A stretch of 64,000 nucleotides of DNA, taken from positions 358,864 through 422,863 of the forward strand of contig NZ_JAMXMB010000036.1 in the NCBI RefSeq assembly GCF_024055635.1. The letters are read 5' to 3'. The stretch's first letter is position 1. Every line of letters begins with the position of its first letter. Under the pieces are notes generated by a model that was not told the origin of the DNA, did not search any database, and was given only the letters and a program-made list of their open reading frames with translations. Position numbers and translations under genes: made by a program. Positions 34,425 to 42,191 of this stretch are shown piece after piece. This DNA comes from Microbacterium yannicii. GTDB lineage: Bacteria; Actinomycetota; Actinomycetes; Actinomycetales; Microbacteriaceae.

Positions 34425-35096
34425 ATGACGTACCACCTGGCCGGCGACTCCACCGTGGCGCCCGCGAAACCCGAGGAGCTGCCGATGACGGGCTGGGGCT
34501 CGTACGTCGAGCCCGTGCTGGGGGCGCCGGTGCGCAACCTGGCCTACGGCGGCGCGACCACCGCGTCGTTCCTGGCCGACGGATCGTGGGCGTGCCTCCT
34601 CGACGCCGTCGAACCGGGCGACACGGTCGTCATCCAGTTCGGGCACAACGACCAGAAGCTTCCCGAGCTCGGCGCGCGCACCGGGTACACCACGAACCTG
34701 CGCGGCATGGTCGAAGACGTCCGCGCGCGCCGCGCGACCGCCGTGCTGTGCACGTCGGTCGAACGGCGCTGGTTCGACGGCGACCGCGTGACTGCGACGC
34801 ACGGCGACTACCCGAATGCGGTGCGCGACCTCGCGCACGACCTCGACGTCCCCCTCATCGACCTGACGGCGTTCACCACGTGGCTCTACGAGGACCTCGG
34901 CCCCGAGGCATCCGCTGGTCTGCTCTCGCACTTCGCACCGGGCGAGCATGCGCTCTGGAGCGAGGGACTCGCCGACGACACGCACTTCCGCGAGGAGGGG
35001 GCGCGCCGGATCGGGGCGTACGTGGGTCGGTCGTTGCGTGCCATCGAGCGGAGGGACGGCGATGAGCCGGCGAAGGGCTCGCAGCTCGTCAGCTGA
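34425..35096 (+). CDS. SGNH hydrolase, rhamnogalacturonan acetylesterase-like (CE12 type)
   Basis: This 223-residue esterase has the compact SGNH arrangement of rhamnogalacturonan acetylesterases such as Bacillus YesT. Block I is LAGDSTV with Ser9, block II contains NLAYGGATT, block III is GHND with Asn75, and block V is DDTHF giving Asp184 and His187. It would remove acetyl groups from galacturonate residues of rhamnogalacturonan. There is no signal peptide, so it acts on imported oligosaccharides. AGAAGG lies eight bases before the ATG; longer in-frame starts extend into the divergent exporter gene and are not credible. The 3' end faces the LacI gene. Confidence 0.87.
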   Translation: MTYHLAGDSTVAPAKPEELPMTGWGSYVEPVLGAPVRNLAYGGATTASFLADGSWACLLDAVEPGDTVVIQFGHNDQKLPELGARTGYTTNLRGMVEDVRARRATAVLCTSVERRWFDGDRVTATHGDYPNAVRDLAHDLDVPLIDLTAFTTWLYEDLGPEASAGLLSHFAPGEHALWSEGLADDTHFREEGARRIGAYVGRSLRAIERRDGDEPAKGSQLVS

Positions 35097-35112
35097 CGGG
35101 TCGGCCGCCCGG

Positions 35113-36120
35113 TCAGCCGCCGGTGGAGGCGCGGACGACGAGTTCCGGCAGGTAGACCACGTTGCCGACCTCCGCGCCGGCCGTTCCGGCGATGCGGGCC
35201 AGGAGGATCTCGGCCGCGGTGCGTCCCATCTCGCGCGCGGGCTGGCGCACCGACGTCAGCGGCACCGCGGCGATCGCGGCGAACTCGATGTCGTCGTAGC
35301 CCACCACGGCGACGTCCTCCGGCACGCGCACTCCGTGCGAGATGAGCCCGTGGACGAGGCCGATCGCGAGGTGGTCGTTCGACGTGACGATGCCGTCGGG
35401 CCGATCGGCGGGGGAGCGGCGCGCGAGCTCTGCGCCGAACGCGAGACCCGATGCCGACGTGGTGCGCGCGGTCCAGATCCGCTCGATCGATGCGCCGGCG
35501 TGGTTCGCGACGGCCAGCCGCGCGCCCTGCAGCCGCTCGCGTACCTGGCGCACCTCCTCGCGGGCGCCGACGAACGCCAGCCGGCGCCGCCCGTCGGCCA
35601 GCAGGTGTTCGGCGGCGAGGCGCCCCCCGGCGACGTCGTCGAACGACACCGACGGCAGTTCGCCGGTGTCGTCGACCGCATCGACCAGGACGACCGGGAT
35701 GCCGCGGCCGCGGAGTCGCTGCAGCCAGGGCTCGAGCGGGCCGAAGGGACTGACCAGCGCTCCTTCCACCTGCACGCGCTCGAAGAGCTCCAGGTGGTCG
35801 CGCTCCTTGGCGATGTCATCGCTGGAGTTGCCGACGAGGACGCGGAGGCCCGACGCCGAGGCGGCGTCCTCGGCGCCGGCGACCATGTCGGCGAAGAACG
35901 GGTTGGCGATGTTGATGACGGTCATGCCGAGCAGGCCCGATCGTCCGGCACGCAGCTGCTGCGCGGCCTGCAGCGGGATGTAGCCGAGCTGATCGGCGGC
36001 CGAACGCACGCGATCGATCAGACGATCGCTGACCATGTGCGGACGGTTGAGCGCGTTCGAGACGGTGCTGATCGACACGCCGGCGCGCTGCGCGACATCG
36101 CGGATGCCGACTCGCTTCAT
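35113..36120 (-). CDS. LacI-family transcriptional regulator
   Basis: This 335-residue regulator has an N-terminal helix-turn-helix (RVGIRDVAQRAGVSISTVSN, then ALNRPHMVS) and a hinge helix region (PLQAAQQLRAGRSGLLG). A periplasmic-binding-protein-like effector domain follows with NPFFADMVAGAE, VVGYDDIEFAAIAAVPLTSVRQP and the terminal LVVRAST. It should repress sugar genes until an inducer sugar binds. A palindrome of the GGWAA class sits 71 bases upstream of its start, compatible with autoregulation. The same class lies at the exporter/esterase divergon, both Gfo/Idh promoters and the PmoA-like gene, so it may control that set (inference). Confidence 0.92.
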   Translation of the reverse strand: MKRVGIRDVAQRAGVSISTVSNALNRPHMVSDRLIDRVRSAADQLGYIPLQAAQQLRAGRSGLLGMTVINIANPFFADMVAGAEDAASASGLRVLVGNSSDDIAKERDHLELFERVQVEGALVSPFGPLEPWLQRLRGRGIPVVLVDAVDDTGELPSVSFDDVAGGRLAAEHLLADGRRRLAFVGAREEVRQVRERLQGARLAVANHAGASIERIWTARTTSASGLAFGAELARRSPADRPDGIVTSNDHLAIGLVHGLISHGVRVPEDVAVVGYDDIEFAAIAAVPLTSVRQPAREMGRTAAEILLARIAGTAGAEVGNVVYLPELVVRASTGG

Positions 36121-36190
36121 GTCGCCCGTTCCGTCCTGGTCGCCCGGCGCTCGGCCGGGGCGGACGCCCCCGCGCGTCCGATGCGACCAT

Positions 36191-36204
36191 GGTATGCGCT
36201 TTCC
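36191..36204. promoter_or_regulatory. LacI-type operator (GGTATGCGCTTTCC)
   Basis: The palindrome lies upstream of the LacI gene at 36120 and fits autoregulation. It is separate from the differently sequenced operators of the divergent importer promoter at 36297-36328. Confidence 0.6.
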
Positions 36205-36265
36205 CTGCGCCGGCCGCGGCGCCGTGCCTGCGGCGGATCGTTACCGCGGCGTTACGGCCAGACAT

Positions 36266-36328
36266 TTGACGAACGGCGCGCTCACGCTTACTCTTCAATC
36301 GAAGCGGTTCGAAATCGAAGCGGTTCGA
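36266..36328 (+). promoter_or_regulatory. Promoter with two tandem LacI-type operators
   Basis: TTGACG (36266-36271), a 17-base spacer and TACTCT (36289-36294) form a good housekeeping-sigma promoter. Immediately downstream are two perfect 16-bp copies of AATCGAAGCGGTTCGA (36297-36312 and 36313-36328). Each contains a CG-centred palindrome TCGAA....TTCGA and together they cover the expected start site. This is a textbook steric-block arrangement. The same class recurs at 44899-44912, so the regulator at 41202-42191, which lies between the two, is the likely binder. Confidence 0.75.
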
Positions 36329-36382
36329 CAGATTGCACTCCGTTCCTGAGGGGAGCGGCAGCCACGTACACGAAGGAGTGAC

Positions 36383-36457
36383 ATGGGACGGCGTCATGCT
36401 CACCCGGCAACGGCCTCGACGGGCTCGGCGGCCCGGCACCCGGTCACGTTCCGATGA
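36383..36457 (+). CDS. Possible 24-residue leader peptide
   Basis: An ATG with strong GAAGGAG at ideal spacing opens a 24-codon frame (MGRRHAHPATAST...) whose TGA overlaps the permease ATG as ATGA. The permease itself has no ribosome binding site of its own before 36454. This suggests that translation of the leader delivers ribosomes to the permease start. The peptide is basic and rich in His, Ala and Thr, with no recognisable family. Alternatively it marks a disrupted N-terminus of a longer gene, but the permease already has a complete-looking tail. Confidence 0.45.
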   Translation: MGRRHAHPATASTGSAARHPVTFR

Positions 36458-37455
36458 CCACGCAGGCGCAGGCGCAGACGGTCTTCCAGGAGGCAGCCGT
36501 CCACAACCTGGATGCGAACGGCAAGAAGCGCCGCGGCCGGCGGCTGCGGCCGGCGGGTAGCCGGACCTCGTTCCGGCTGTTCCTCTGCATCGTCCCGTTC
36601 CTGATCCTGGCGTTCCTGTTCTCGTACCTGCCGCTGTACGGGTGGATCTACTCGCTGTACGACTACAAGCCGGCCCTCGGGTTGGAGGGCAGCGAGTTCG
36701 TCGGTCTGCAGTGGTTCCAGATGCTGGTGAGCTCGCCGACGCAGATGGCCCAGATCGGCCAGGTGCTGATGAACACCCTGGCGATCAGCTTCCTGGGGAT
36801 CGCGACGTCCGTCCTGCCGCTGTTCTTCGCGATCCTGCTCAACGAGATCAAGGCGCCGTGGTTCCGCAGCTCGGTGCAGACGCTGACGGCGCTGCCGAAC
36901 TTCATCTCGTGGGTGCTCGTCTACATGATCGCCTTCTCGCTGTTCTCGAGCTCGGGGCTGGTCAACGACGTCCTCGCCGACACGGGACTGATCACGACGC
37001 CGATCAAGTTCCTCGACAGCGACCAGAACGTGTGGATCACGATGACGCTCTGGAGCATCTGGAAGGGGCTCGGCTGGGGCGCGATCATCTACCTCGCCTC
37101 GATCGCGGGCATCGACCAGTCGCTGTACGAGTCGGCCCGCATCGACGGCGCCGGGCGCTTCCAGCTGATGCGCTACATCACCGTGCCGCAGCTGATGCCG
37201 ACGTACCTGGTGCTGCTGCTGCTGTCGATCGCGAACATCCTCAACAACGGCATGGAGCAGTACTACGTGTTCCAGAACGCGTTCAACAAGGAGTGGATCC
37301 AGGTGCTCGACCTGTACGTCTACAACATCGGCATGACCGGCAACAGCCTGTCGCTGGCCACCGCGATCGGCATGCTCAAGTCCCTCATCTCGGTCGCCCT
37401 CCTGCTCACCGTCAACGCGGTCTCCAAGCGCGTCCGCGGCGAATCGATCGTGTGA
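36454..37455 (+). CDS. ABC transporter permease, LplB type
   Basis: This 333-residue permease has a 45-residue polar, basic N-terminus, then FLCIVPFLILAFLFSYLPLYGWIYSLYDY, the LplB-like opening span. The EAA-like loop reads YESARIDGAGRFQLMRYITVP, and the late segment GMEQYYVFQNAFNKEWIQVLDLYVY is typical of the subfamily. It forms the channel with the next gene product. It is the first full gene of the importer operon driven from the promoter near 36266; permeases precede the binding protein here, the reverse of the order at 24-28 kb. Confidence 0.9.
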   Translation: MTTQAQAQTVFQEAAVHNLDANGKKRRGRRLRPAGSRTSFRLFLCIVPFLILAFLFSYLPLYGWIYSLYDYKPALGLEGSEFVGLQWFQMLVSSPTQMAQIGQVLMNTLAISFLGIATSVLPLFFAILLNEIKAPWFRSSVQTLTALPNFISWVLVYMIAFSLFSSSGLVNDVLADTGLITTPIKFLDSDQNVWITMTLWSIWKGLGWGAIIYLASIAGIDQSLYESARIDGAGRFQLMRYITVPQLMPTYLVLLLLSIANILNNGMEQYYVFQNAFNKEWIQVLDLYVYNIGMTGNSLSLATAIGMLKSLISVALLLTVNAVSKRVRGESIV

Positions 37456-37465
37456 GGGGCCGGCC

Positions 37466-38422
37466 ATGACGACGACGATGACCAAGACGCTCACCACCAC
37501 CAAGCGCGGCGACACCTCGGCGCGCTATCGGGCCTCGGTCGGCGACATCCTGTTCCGCATCGGCAACTACGCGCTCTTCCTGGTGTTCGCGCTCATCTGC
37601 GCGTACCCCTTCTACTACCTGATCATCAACTCCGTCAGTGCCAACGACGTCTCGGCGCTCGGCGACGTGCGCCTGTGGCCGGTCGGGTTCCACCTGTCCA
37701 ACTACGGTCAGGTGTTCCAGCTGCCCGGGCTGCCGATGGCGGCCGTGGTCAGCATCGGGCGCACCGTGATCGGCACGGCGCTCACGGTGCTCGCGTCCGC
37801 GTTCCTCGGGTTCATGTTCACGCAGACCCGCATGTGGGGCCGCAAGTTCTGGTACCGGTTCCTCATCATCACGATGTACTTCAGCGCCGGCCTGATCCCG
37901 GTGTTCATCATCATGAAGACGCTGGGGCTCACCAACAACTTCTGGGTCTACGTGCTGCCGTTCGTCGTTCAGCCGTTCAACGTGATCCTCGCGAAGACCT
38001 ACGTCGAGTCGATGCCGCGAGAGCTGCAGGAGGCCGCCGAAGTCGACGGCGCCAACATCCTGCAGGTGTTCTTCCGCGTGTACCTGCCCAACATGACGCC
38101 GATCCTCGCGACGATCGCGATCTTCAGCGCGGTCACGCAGTGGAACAGCTTCCAGGACACCCTGATCTACATCACCGACCAGAGCCTGTACACGCTGCAG
38201 TACCTGCTCTACATGTTCATCAACCAGGCGTCGAGCCTCGCCCAGGCCGCACAGAACGCCGGCGGCAATCTCGGGCAGATCGCCGGGGTGGCGACCCAGC
38301 AGACGCCGACCTCGATACGCATGACCGTCTCGGTGCTGGTCGTGCTGCCCATCATCTTCATCTACCCCCTGTTCCAGCGCTTCTTCGTGAAGGGCATCAT
38401 GCTGGGCGCCGTCAAGGGTTGA
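37466..38422 (+). CDS. ABC transporter permease, YtcP type
   Basis: This 318-residue permease starts MTTTMTKTLTTTKRGD with GAGG upstream. Characteristic YtcP features are YFSAGLIPVFIIMKTLGLTNNFWVYVLP, the loop LQEAAEVDGANILQVFF and the C-terminus GIMLGAVKG. About six spans are predicted. It follows the LplB-type gene by 10 bases. A run QASSLAQAAQNAGGNLGQIAG in the last extracytoplasmic loop is longer than in the related permease at 26931. Confidence 0.9.
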   Translation: MTTTMTKTLTTTKRGDTSARYRASVGDILFRIGNYALFLVFALICAYPFYYLIINSVSANDVSALGDVRLWPVGFHLSNYGQVFQLPGLPMAAVVSIGRTVIGTALTVLASAFLGFMFTQTRMWGRKFWYRFLIITMYFSAGLIPVFIIMKTLGLTNNFWVYVLPFVVQPFNVILAKTYVESMPRELQEAAEVDGANILQVFFRVYLPNMTPILATIAIFSAVTQWNSFQDTLIYITDQSLYTLQYLLYMFINQASSLAQAAQNAGGNLGQIAGVATQQTPTSIRMTVSVLVVLPIIFIYPLFQRFFVKGIMLGAVKG

Positions 38423-38454
38423 CGGCGGCTACGCACCACCAAGAAAGGAAAGCA

Positions 38455-40203
38455 ATGAAGCTTCGAAAGAAGGTGTCCCTGGCGCTCGTGACGCTGCTCG
38501 CGGCGGGTTCGCTCGCCTCCTGCAGCGCGGGCGGCGCCGAGCAGGGGGCGATCGACGAGTTCCCCGAGAAGTGGGACAAGGAGATCACGATCGACGTGTT
38601 CGACGGTCTCGCGAACTACATGGGCATCCAGCAGGGCTGGTTCGCCAAGATCGTCGAAGACAAGTTCAACATGAAGCTCAACATCATCGCCCCCAACGTC
38701 GCGGGCGGCGGTGACACCCTCTACAACACCCGCGTCGCGGCCGGTGATCTGGGCGATCTGATCATCACCGACAAGGGCGAGAAGCTCGATGAGCTCATCG
38801 CGGGCGGCCTGGTGCAGGACTCGTCCAACTACGTCGGCGCGATGGACAACCTCGCCGATTTCGACGCGGCCGTCGACAAGCTCAACGACGGCAAGGACGG
38901 CGTCTACGGATTCCCGTCGGCCGTCTCCTCGCTCAAGCCCACGGAACCGTCGGAGGGCCTGAACCCCACCTTCGGTCCCTACCTGCGCTGGGACTACTAC
39001 AAGGAGGCCGGCTACCCCCAGATCGGCACCCTCGAAGACCTTCTCCCGGTGCTCGCCGACATCCAGGCGGCGCACCCCACCGCCGAGAACGGTCAGCCCA
39101 CCTACGCCTTCTCGCTGTTCAAGGACTGGGACGGCAACATGATGGTGACCGCCAAGCAGCCCGCCTGCTTCTACGGTTACGACGAGATCGGCTTCGTGCT
39201 GGCGAAGGCCGACGGCTCGGACTACCAGAGCATCCTCGACCCCGACAGCGAGTACATGCGCAACCTGAAGCTGTACTTCGACGCCAACCAGCTGGGCCTG
39301 GTCGACCCCGAGTCGACCACGCAGAACTACGACACCCTGTTCTCGAAGTTCCAGAACGGGCAGGTGCTGTTCTCGTGGTGGCCGTGGCTCGGCCAGTCGG
39401 CGTACAACACCGAAGAGAATATGGCCGCGGGCAAGGGCTTCGAGATGGTCCCGCTCGAAGACCAGAAGATCTTCTCGTACGGTGCCGAGGCCTACGGCGG
39501 CAAGCAGGTGTTCGCGATCGGCTCGAAGGCGGAAGACCCGGAGCGCATCGCCGCGTTCATCGACTGGCTCTACTCGGCCGAGGGCGCGTACGCCAACAGC
39601 AGCCAGACCGGTGCGTCGGCCGGCCCCCAGGGTCTCACCTGGGACGTCAACGATGCCGGTGAGCCTGAGCTGACCGAGTTCGGCAACCAGGTCTTCCTCG
39701 AGGGCGGGGCGACGGTTCCCGAGGAGTGGGGCGGCGGCGACTACGCCGACGGCGTCTCGGCCCTGAACCTGAGCGCGGTCCTCCCGATCGAGGTCGACGC
39801 CGAGACCGGGCTGCCGTACAGCTACACGTTCTGGCCGACGTACCAGGCGTCGATCGCCAACCCCCTCACCGAGGACTGGTCGGCCAAGATGGGCGACGTC
39901 ACCTCGACGATGGAGTACCTGCAGACCAACGACCAGGTGCTGGTCGCCCCGGGTGCGAGCTACGCCGCCCCTGCCGACACCTCCGAGATCGAGACGCTCC
40001 GCAACCAGGTCAAGGAGATCATCAAGCAGCTCTCGTGGCAGATGGTCTTCGCCGACAGCGAGGCGCAGTTCGAGTCGCTCCGCGACGAGCTCATCGAGAC
40101 GGCGAACGGTCTGGGCTACGAGCAGGTGCTCGAGTTCGACATGGACAACGCGAAGTCGCAGAACGACGCGCGCGTCGCCGTGACGGAGGAGTTCGCCGGC
40201 TGA
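38455..40203 (+). CDS. Substrate-binding lipoprotein of the LplB/YtcP-type importer
   Basis: This 582-residue lipoprotein has a signal peptide MKLRKKVSLALVTLLAAG and the lipobox LASC. AGAAAGGA lies before the ATG. The mature domain contains VAAGDLGDLIITDKG, PYLRWDYYKEAGYPQIGTLEDLLPVL and ETGLPYSYTFWPTYQ, consistent with the large binding proteins of this importer class. The reading frame is open upstream through the permease gene, but the ATG with its signal peptide decides the start. The neighbouring GH95, GH42, GH31 and GH3 genes suggest a branched xyloglucan oligosaccharide as ligand (inference). A strong hairpin follows the gene. Confidence 0.9.
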   Translation: MKLRKKVSLALVTLLAAGSLASCSAGGAEQGAIDEFPEKWDKEITIDVFDGLANYMGIQQGWFAKIVEDKFNMKLNIIAPNVAGGGDTLYNTRVAAGDLGDLIITDKGEKLDELIAGGLVQDSSNYVGAMDNLADFDAAVDKLNDGKDGVYGFPSAVSSLKPTEPSEGLNPTFGPYLRWDYYKEAGYPQIGTLEDLLPVLADIQAAHPTAENGQPTYAFSLFKDWDGNMMVTAKQPACFYGYDEIGFVLAKADGSDYQSILDPDSEYMRNLKLYFDANQLGLVDPESTTQNYDTLFSKFQNGQVLFSWWPWLGQSAYNTEENMAAGKGFEMVPLEDQKIFSYGAEAYGGKQVFAIGSKAEDPERIAAFIDWLYSAEGAYANSSQTGASAGPQGLTWDVNDAGEPELTEFGNQVFLEGGATVPEEWGGGDYADGVSALNLSAVLPIEVDAETGLPYSYTFWPTYQASIANPLTEDWSAKMGDVTSTMEYLQTNDQVLVAPGASYAAPADTSEIETLRNQVKEIIKQLSWQMVFADSEAQFESLRDELIETANGLGYEQVLEFDMDNAKSQNDARVAVTEEFAG

Positions 40204-40217
40204 CCCCCGCGTGACGC

Positions 40218-40250
40218 GAAGGGCTCGGGATGCCGCATCCCGAGCCCTTC
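40218..40250 (+). terminator. Strong hairpin terminator after the importer operon
   Basis: A perfect 15-bp stem (GAAGGGCTCGGGATG paired with its complement) around a three-base loop lies 15 bases after the binding protein stop. GTCGTCCCCT follows, so there is no strong T-run, as is common in high-GC actinobacteria. Confidence 0.8.
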
Positions 40251-40355
40251 GTCGTCCCCTGGGGGGTGAGAGCGGTGGCTCTGCGTTCGGGCGCCGGGCG
40301 CGGCATCCGTGTGGGTCCGTCCTGGGACGGTCGCTGCGGGGCGGGCCGGCCATCC

Positions 40356-40426
40356 GTCGAGACAAGGGATTCTCGCCGAGACCGAGGGTGTGGTCCTGGG
40401 TTCCGCGGAGAATCCCCGGTCTCGAC
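40356..40426. repeat. Imperfect inverted repeat element in the 40.2-40.5 kb gap
   Basis: The 343-base gap 40204-40546 contains no convincing gene. Besides the terminator it holds arms GTCGAGACAAGGGATTCTC (40356-40374) and its near complement (40408-40426), matching at 17 of 19 positions around a 33-base loop. It looks like a REP- or MITE-like element, distinct from the CGTTTCGTCTCG family. Confidence 0.6.
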
Positions 40427-40546
40427 GACACAGGGGGCGCGCCTCGGCGGGCCGACGACCGGCGGAGCGGACCCCGGGCGACGACCCGGAGCAGTGACGA
40501 CCGGGCCGACGATCGGCCGCCCGCCGCCCGACCGTCGCGCGTCGCC

Positions 40547-41152
40547 TCAGGCCAGGTGGCGCGTGAAGACGTTGCGGAAGAGGAACGCCGTGGCGTAGGC
40601 GCCGACCGAGAAGCCGATCGTGCCGACGAGGATCGCGGCCGGCGGGAACAGGATCATCATGGCCACGGCGGTGACCGGGATGATGAGCACGCCGAGCGTG
40701 CGGACGGGCTCGGCCGCCGGGAGCAGCAGCGCGTTCTTGAGCGTCTGGCCCACCGTGTTGCGGAAGTACGCCACCTGGGCCATCGCGTAGAGGAACGCGG
40801 CGAACAGATACACCGCGCCGATCACGGCCACGACGCCCGCCACCCCTGCGAAGAGCGCGGGGTGCGCGAACCAGAACACGCTCGAGAACCCGAGGAGGGC
40901 GGCCGGCGCGAGCAGGCACAGCATCAGCACGGTCGCCCGCCCGAAGTTCGTGCGGAACGCGGGGAAGAAGTCCTTCAACGGCCGGCCGCTCTCGTCGTCG
41001 GAGTAGCGGATCGTCACCTCGTACAGGGCGCTGGTGGCGGCGCCGATCGTGACGATCGGCAGGCACAGCACGATGTAGAGCAGGTTGAGCGCGACGAACG
41101 TCAGGAACGTCGAGAAGCCGCCGAGGGTGCGGCTGTCGGGGTCGATCCTCAT
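40547..41152 (-). CDS. YesL/DUF624 family membrane protein
   Basis: This 201-residue membrane protein shows the clearest DUF624 signature in the window. LNLLYIVLCLPIVTIGAAT followed by ALY forms the first span and P.VT.G.A motif, and FFPAFRTNF forms the basic cytoplasmic loop. Four further hydrophobic segments follow. I take the ATG at 41152 although the ribosome binding site is weak. It lies 49 bases downstream of the LacI gene on the same strand and faces the importer operon. Members of this family accompany oligosaccharide importers, but their function is unproven. Confidence 0.85.
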   Translation of the reverse strand: MRIDPDSRTLGGFSTFLTFVALNLLYIVLCLPIVTIGAATSALYEVTIRYSDDESGRPLKDFFPAFRTNFGRATVLMLCLLAPAALLGFSSVFWFAHPALFAGVAGVVAVIGAVYLFAAFLYAMAQVAYFRNTVGQTLKNALLLPAAEPVRTLGVLIIPVTAVAMMILFPPAAILVGTIGFSVGAYATAFLFRNVFTRHLA

Positions 41153-41201
41153 CAACGGGCCACCCGCTGCCCGGGCCTCGGGATGTGCGCGCCGATCGCC
41201 G

Positions 41202-42191
41202 TCATGAGGCCGCGGGTGCACCGGTCAGGAGGGGCGGCAGCAGCCGCACCGCAGGCTTCGTGCCGTTCGCGAGGATCTCGCAGATCATGTCGGTCGCCGC
41301 CGCGCCGATCGCCTCCGCCGGCACCGCGATGCTGTCGGCGAGGCCCGAGACGGAGCGGGCCACGTCGTCCGGGCACAGCGCGACGACGGCGAGGTCGTCG
41401 CCGCGCGCGTGACCGCGCTGTGCGATGGTCGTGGCGACGTGGGGCAGAGCGCCCTCGTTGTGCACGAAGAACCCGGTGATGTCGGGGTCCGCGGTCATCA
41501 CCGCGTCGACCGTGGCGACCGATTCCGCGCTGCTCGGGCACGCGTGCACGGTGCCCGTCACGCCGTTGGCCTCGCAGGCGGCCAGGAAGCCGCGCGCGAG
41601 GCGGTCGGCGTAGGACGTGTGGCGCGACATGACCTCGGGGGGCGAGCCGATGAGGGCCACGCGCCGGTGTCCCAGCGCGACGAGGCGGTCCACGGCAAGC
41701 CAGCCCGCCGCCTCGAAGTCGAAGTCGACGCACGGGATCGCCCGACGGCCCACCGGCAGGCCGATGAGGACGCTCGGATGCCCGAGGCCCGAGAGCGTGT
41801 CGATGCGGGGGTCGTCGGACTCGACATCCATCACCAGCAGCGCGTCCACCATCGACCCCTTCGCCGCACGCTGCAGCGCCTTGGCGTCGTCGCTGGCGAG
41901 CAGCAGGATGTCGTACCCGTGCTTGCGCGCCTGCGTGACGACCCCGGTGACGATCTGCATGACGACGTGCACGTCGACGCCGGTGCGCAGCGGCGCCTGG
42001 AGGCCGATGACATTGGTCGACCGCGACGCGAGCGAGCGAGCGCCGGCGTGCGGGCTGAAGCCGAGGTGGTCGATGGCCTTCTCGACGCGGTCGCGCGTCT
42101 CCTGCGAGATGGCCCGCTTGCCGCTCATGACGTACGACACCGTCGAGATCGATACGCCTGCCGCCTGTGCGACGTCCGCGATCGTCACCAT
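41202..42191 (-). CDS. LacI-family transcriptional regulator
   Basis: This 329-residue repressor begins MVTIADVAQAAGVSISTVSY with the helix-turn-helix, then MSGKRAIS and the hinge (HAGARSLASRSTNVIG). The effector-binding domain contains DALLVMDVESDDPR, GHRRVALIGSPPE and FFVHNEGALPHVA. Its start overlaps the 3' end of the GH95 gene by seven bases, so it is cotranscribed with the enzyme it probably controls. Operators TCGAAGCG(C/G)TTCGA at 36297-36328 and 44899-44912 bracket it, making autoregulation and control of the importer operon likely (inference). The usual VVGYDD motif is replaced by VVALCPDDVARS. Confidence 0.92.
   Translation of the reverse strand: MVTIADVAQAAGVSISTVSYVMSGKRAISQETRDRVEKAIDHLGFSPHAGARSLASRSTNVIGLQAPLRTGVDVHVVMQIVTGVVTQARKHGYDILLLASDDAKALQRAAKGSMVDALLVMDVESDDPRIDTLSGLGHPSVLIGLPVGRRAIPCVDFDFEAAGWLAVDRLVALGHRRVALIGSPPEVMSRHTSYADRLARGFLAACEANGVTGTVHACPSSAESVATVDAVMTADPDITGFFVHNEGALPHVATTIAQRGHARGDDLAVVALCPDDVARSVSGLADSIAVPAEAIGAAATDMICEILANGTKPAVRLLPPLLTGAPAAS

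Noticed and set aside
36383..36457. Frameshifted longer N-terminus of the LplB-type permease.
   Set aside because: The permease already has a full basic tail and first span in its own frame, and the short frame has an ideal start; a leader ORF is the simpler reading.
40211..41479. A 422-codon plus-strand frame over the terminator gap and YesL gene.
   Set aside because: It runs through a hairpin terminator and inverted repeat and is antisense to the clear DUF624 signature.
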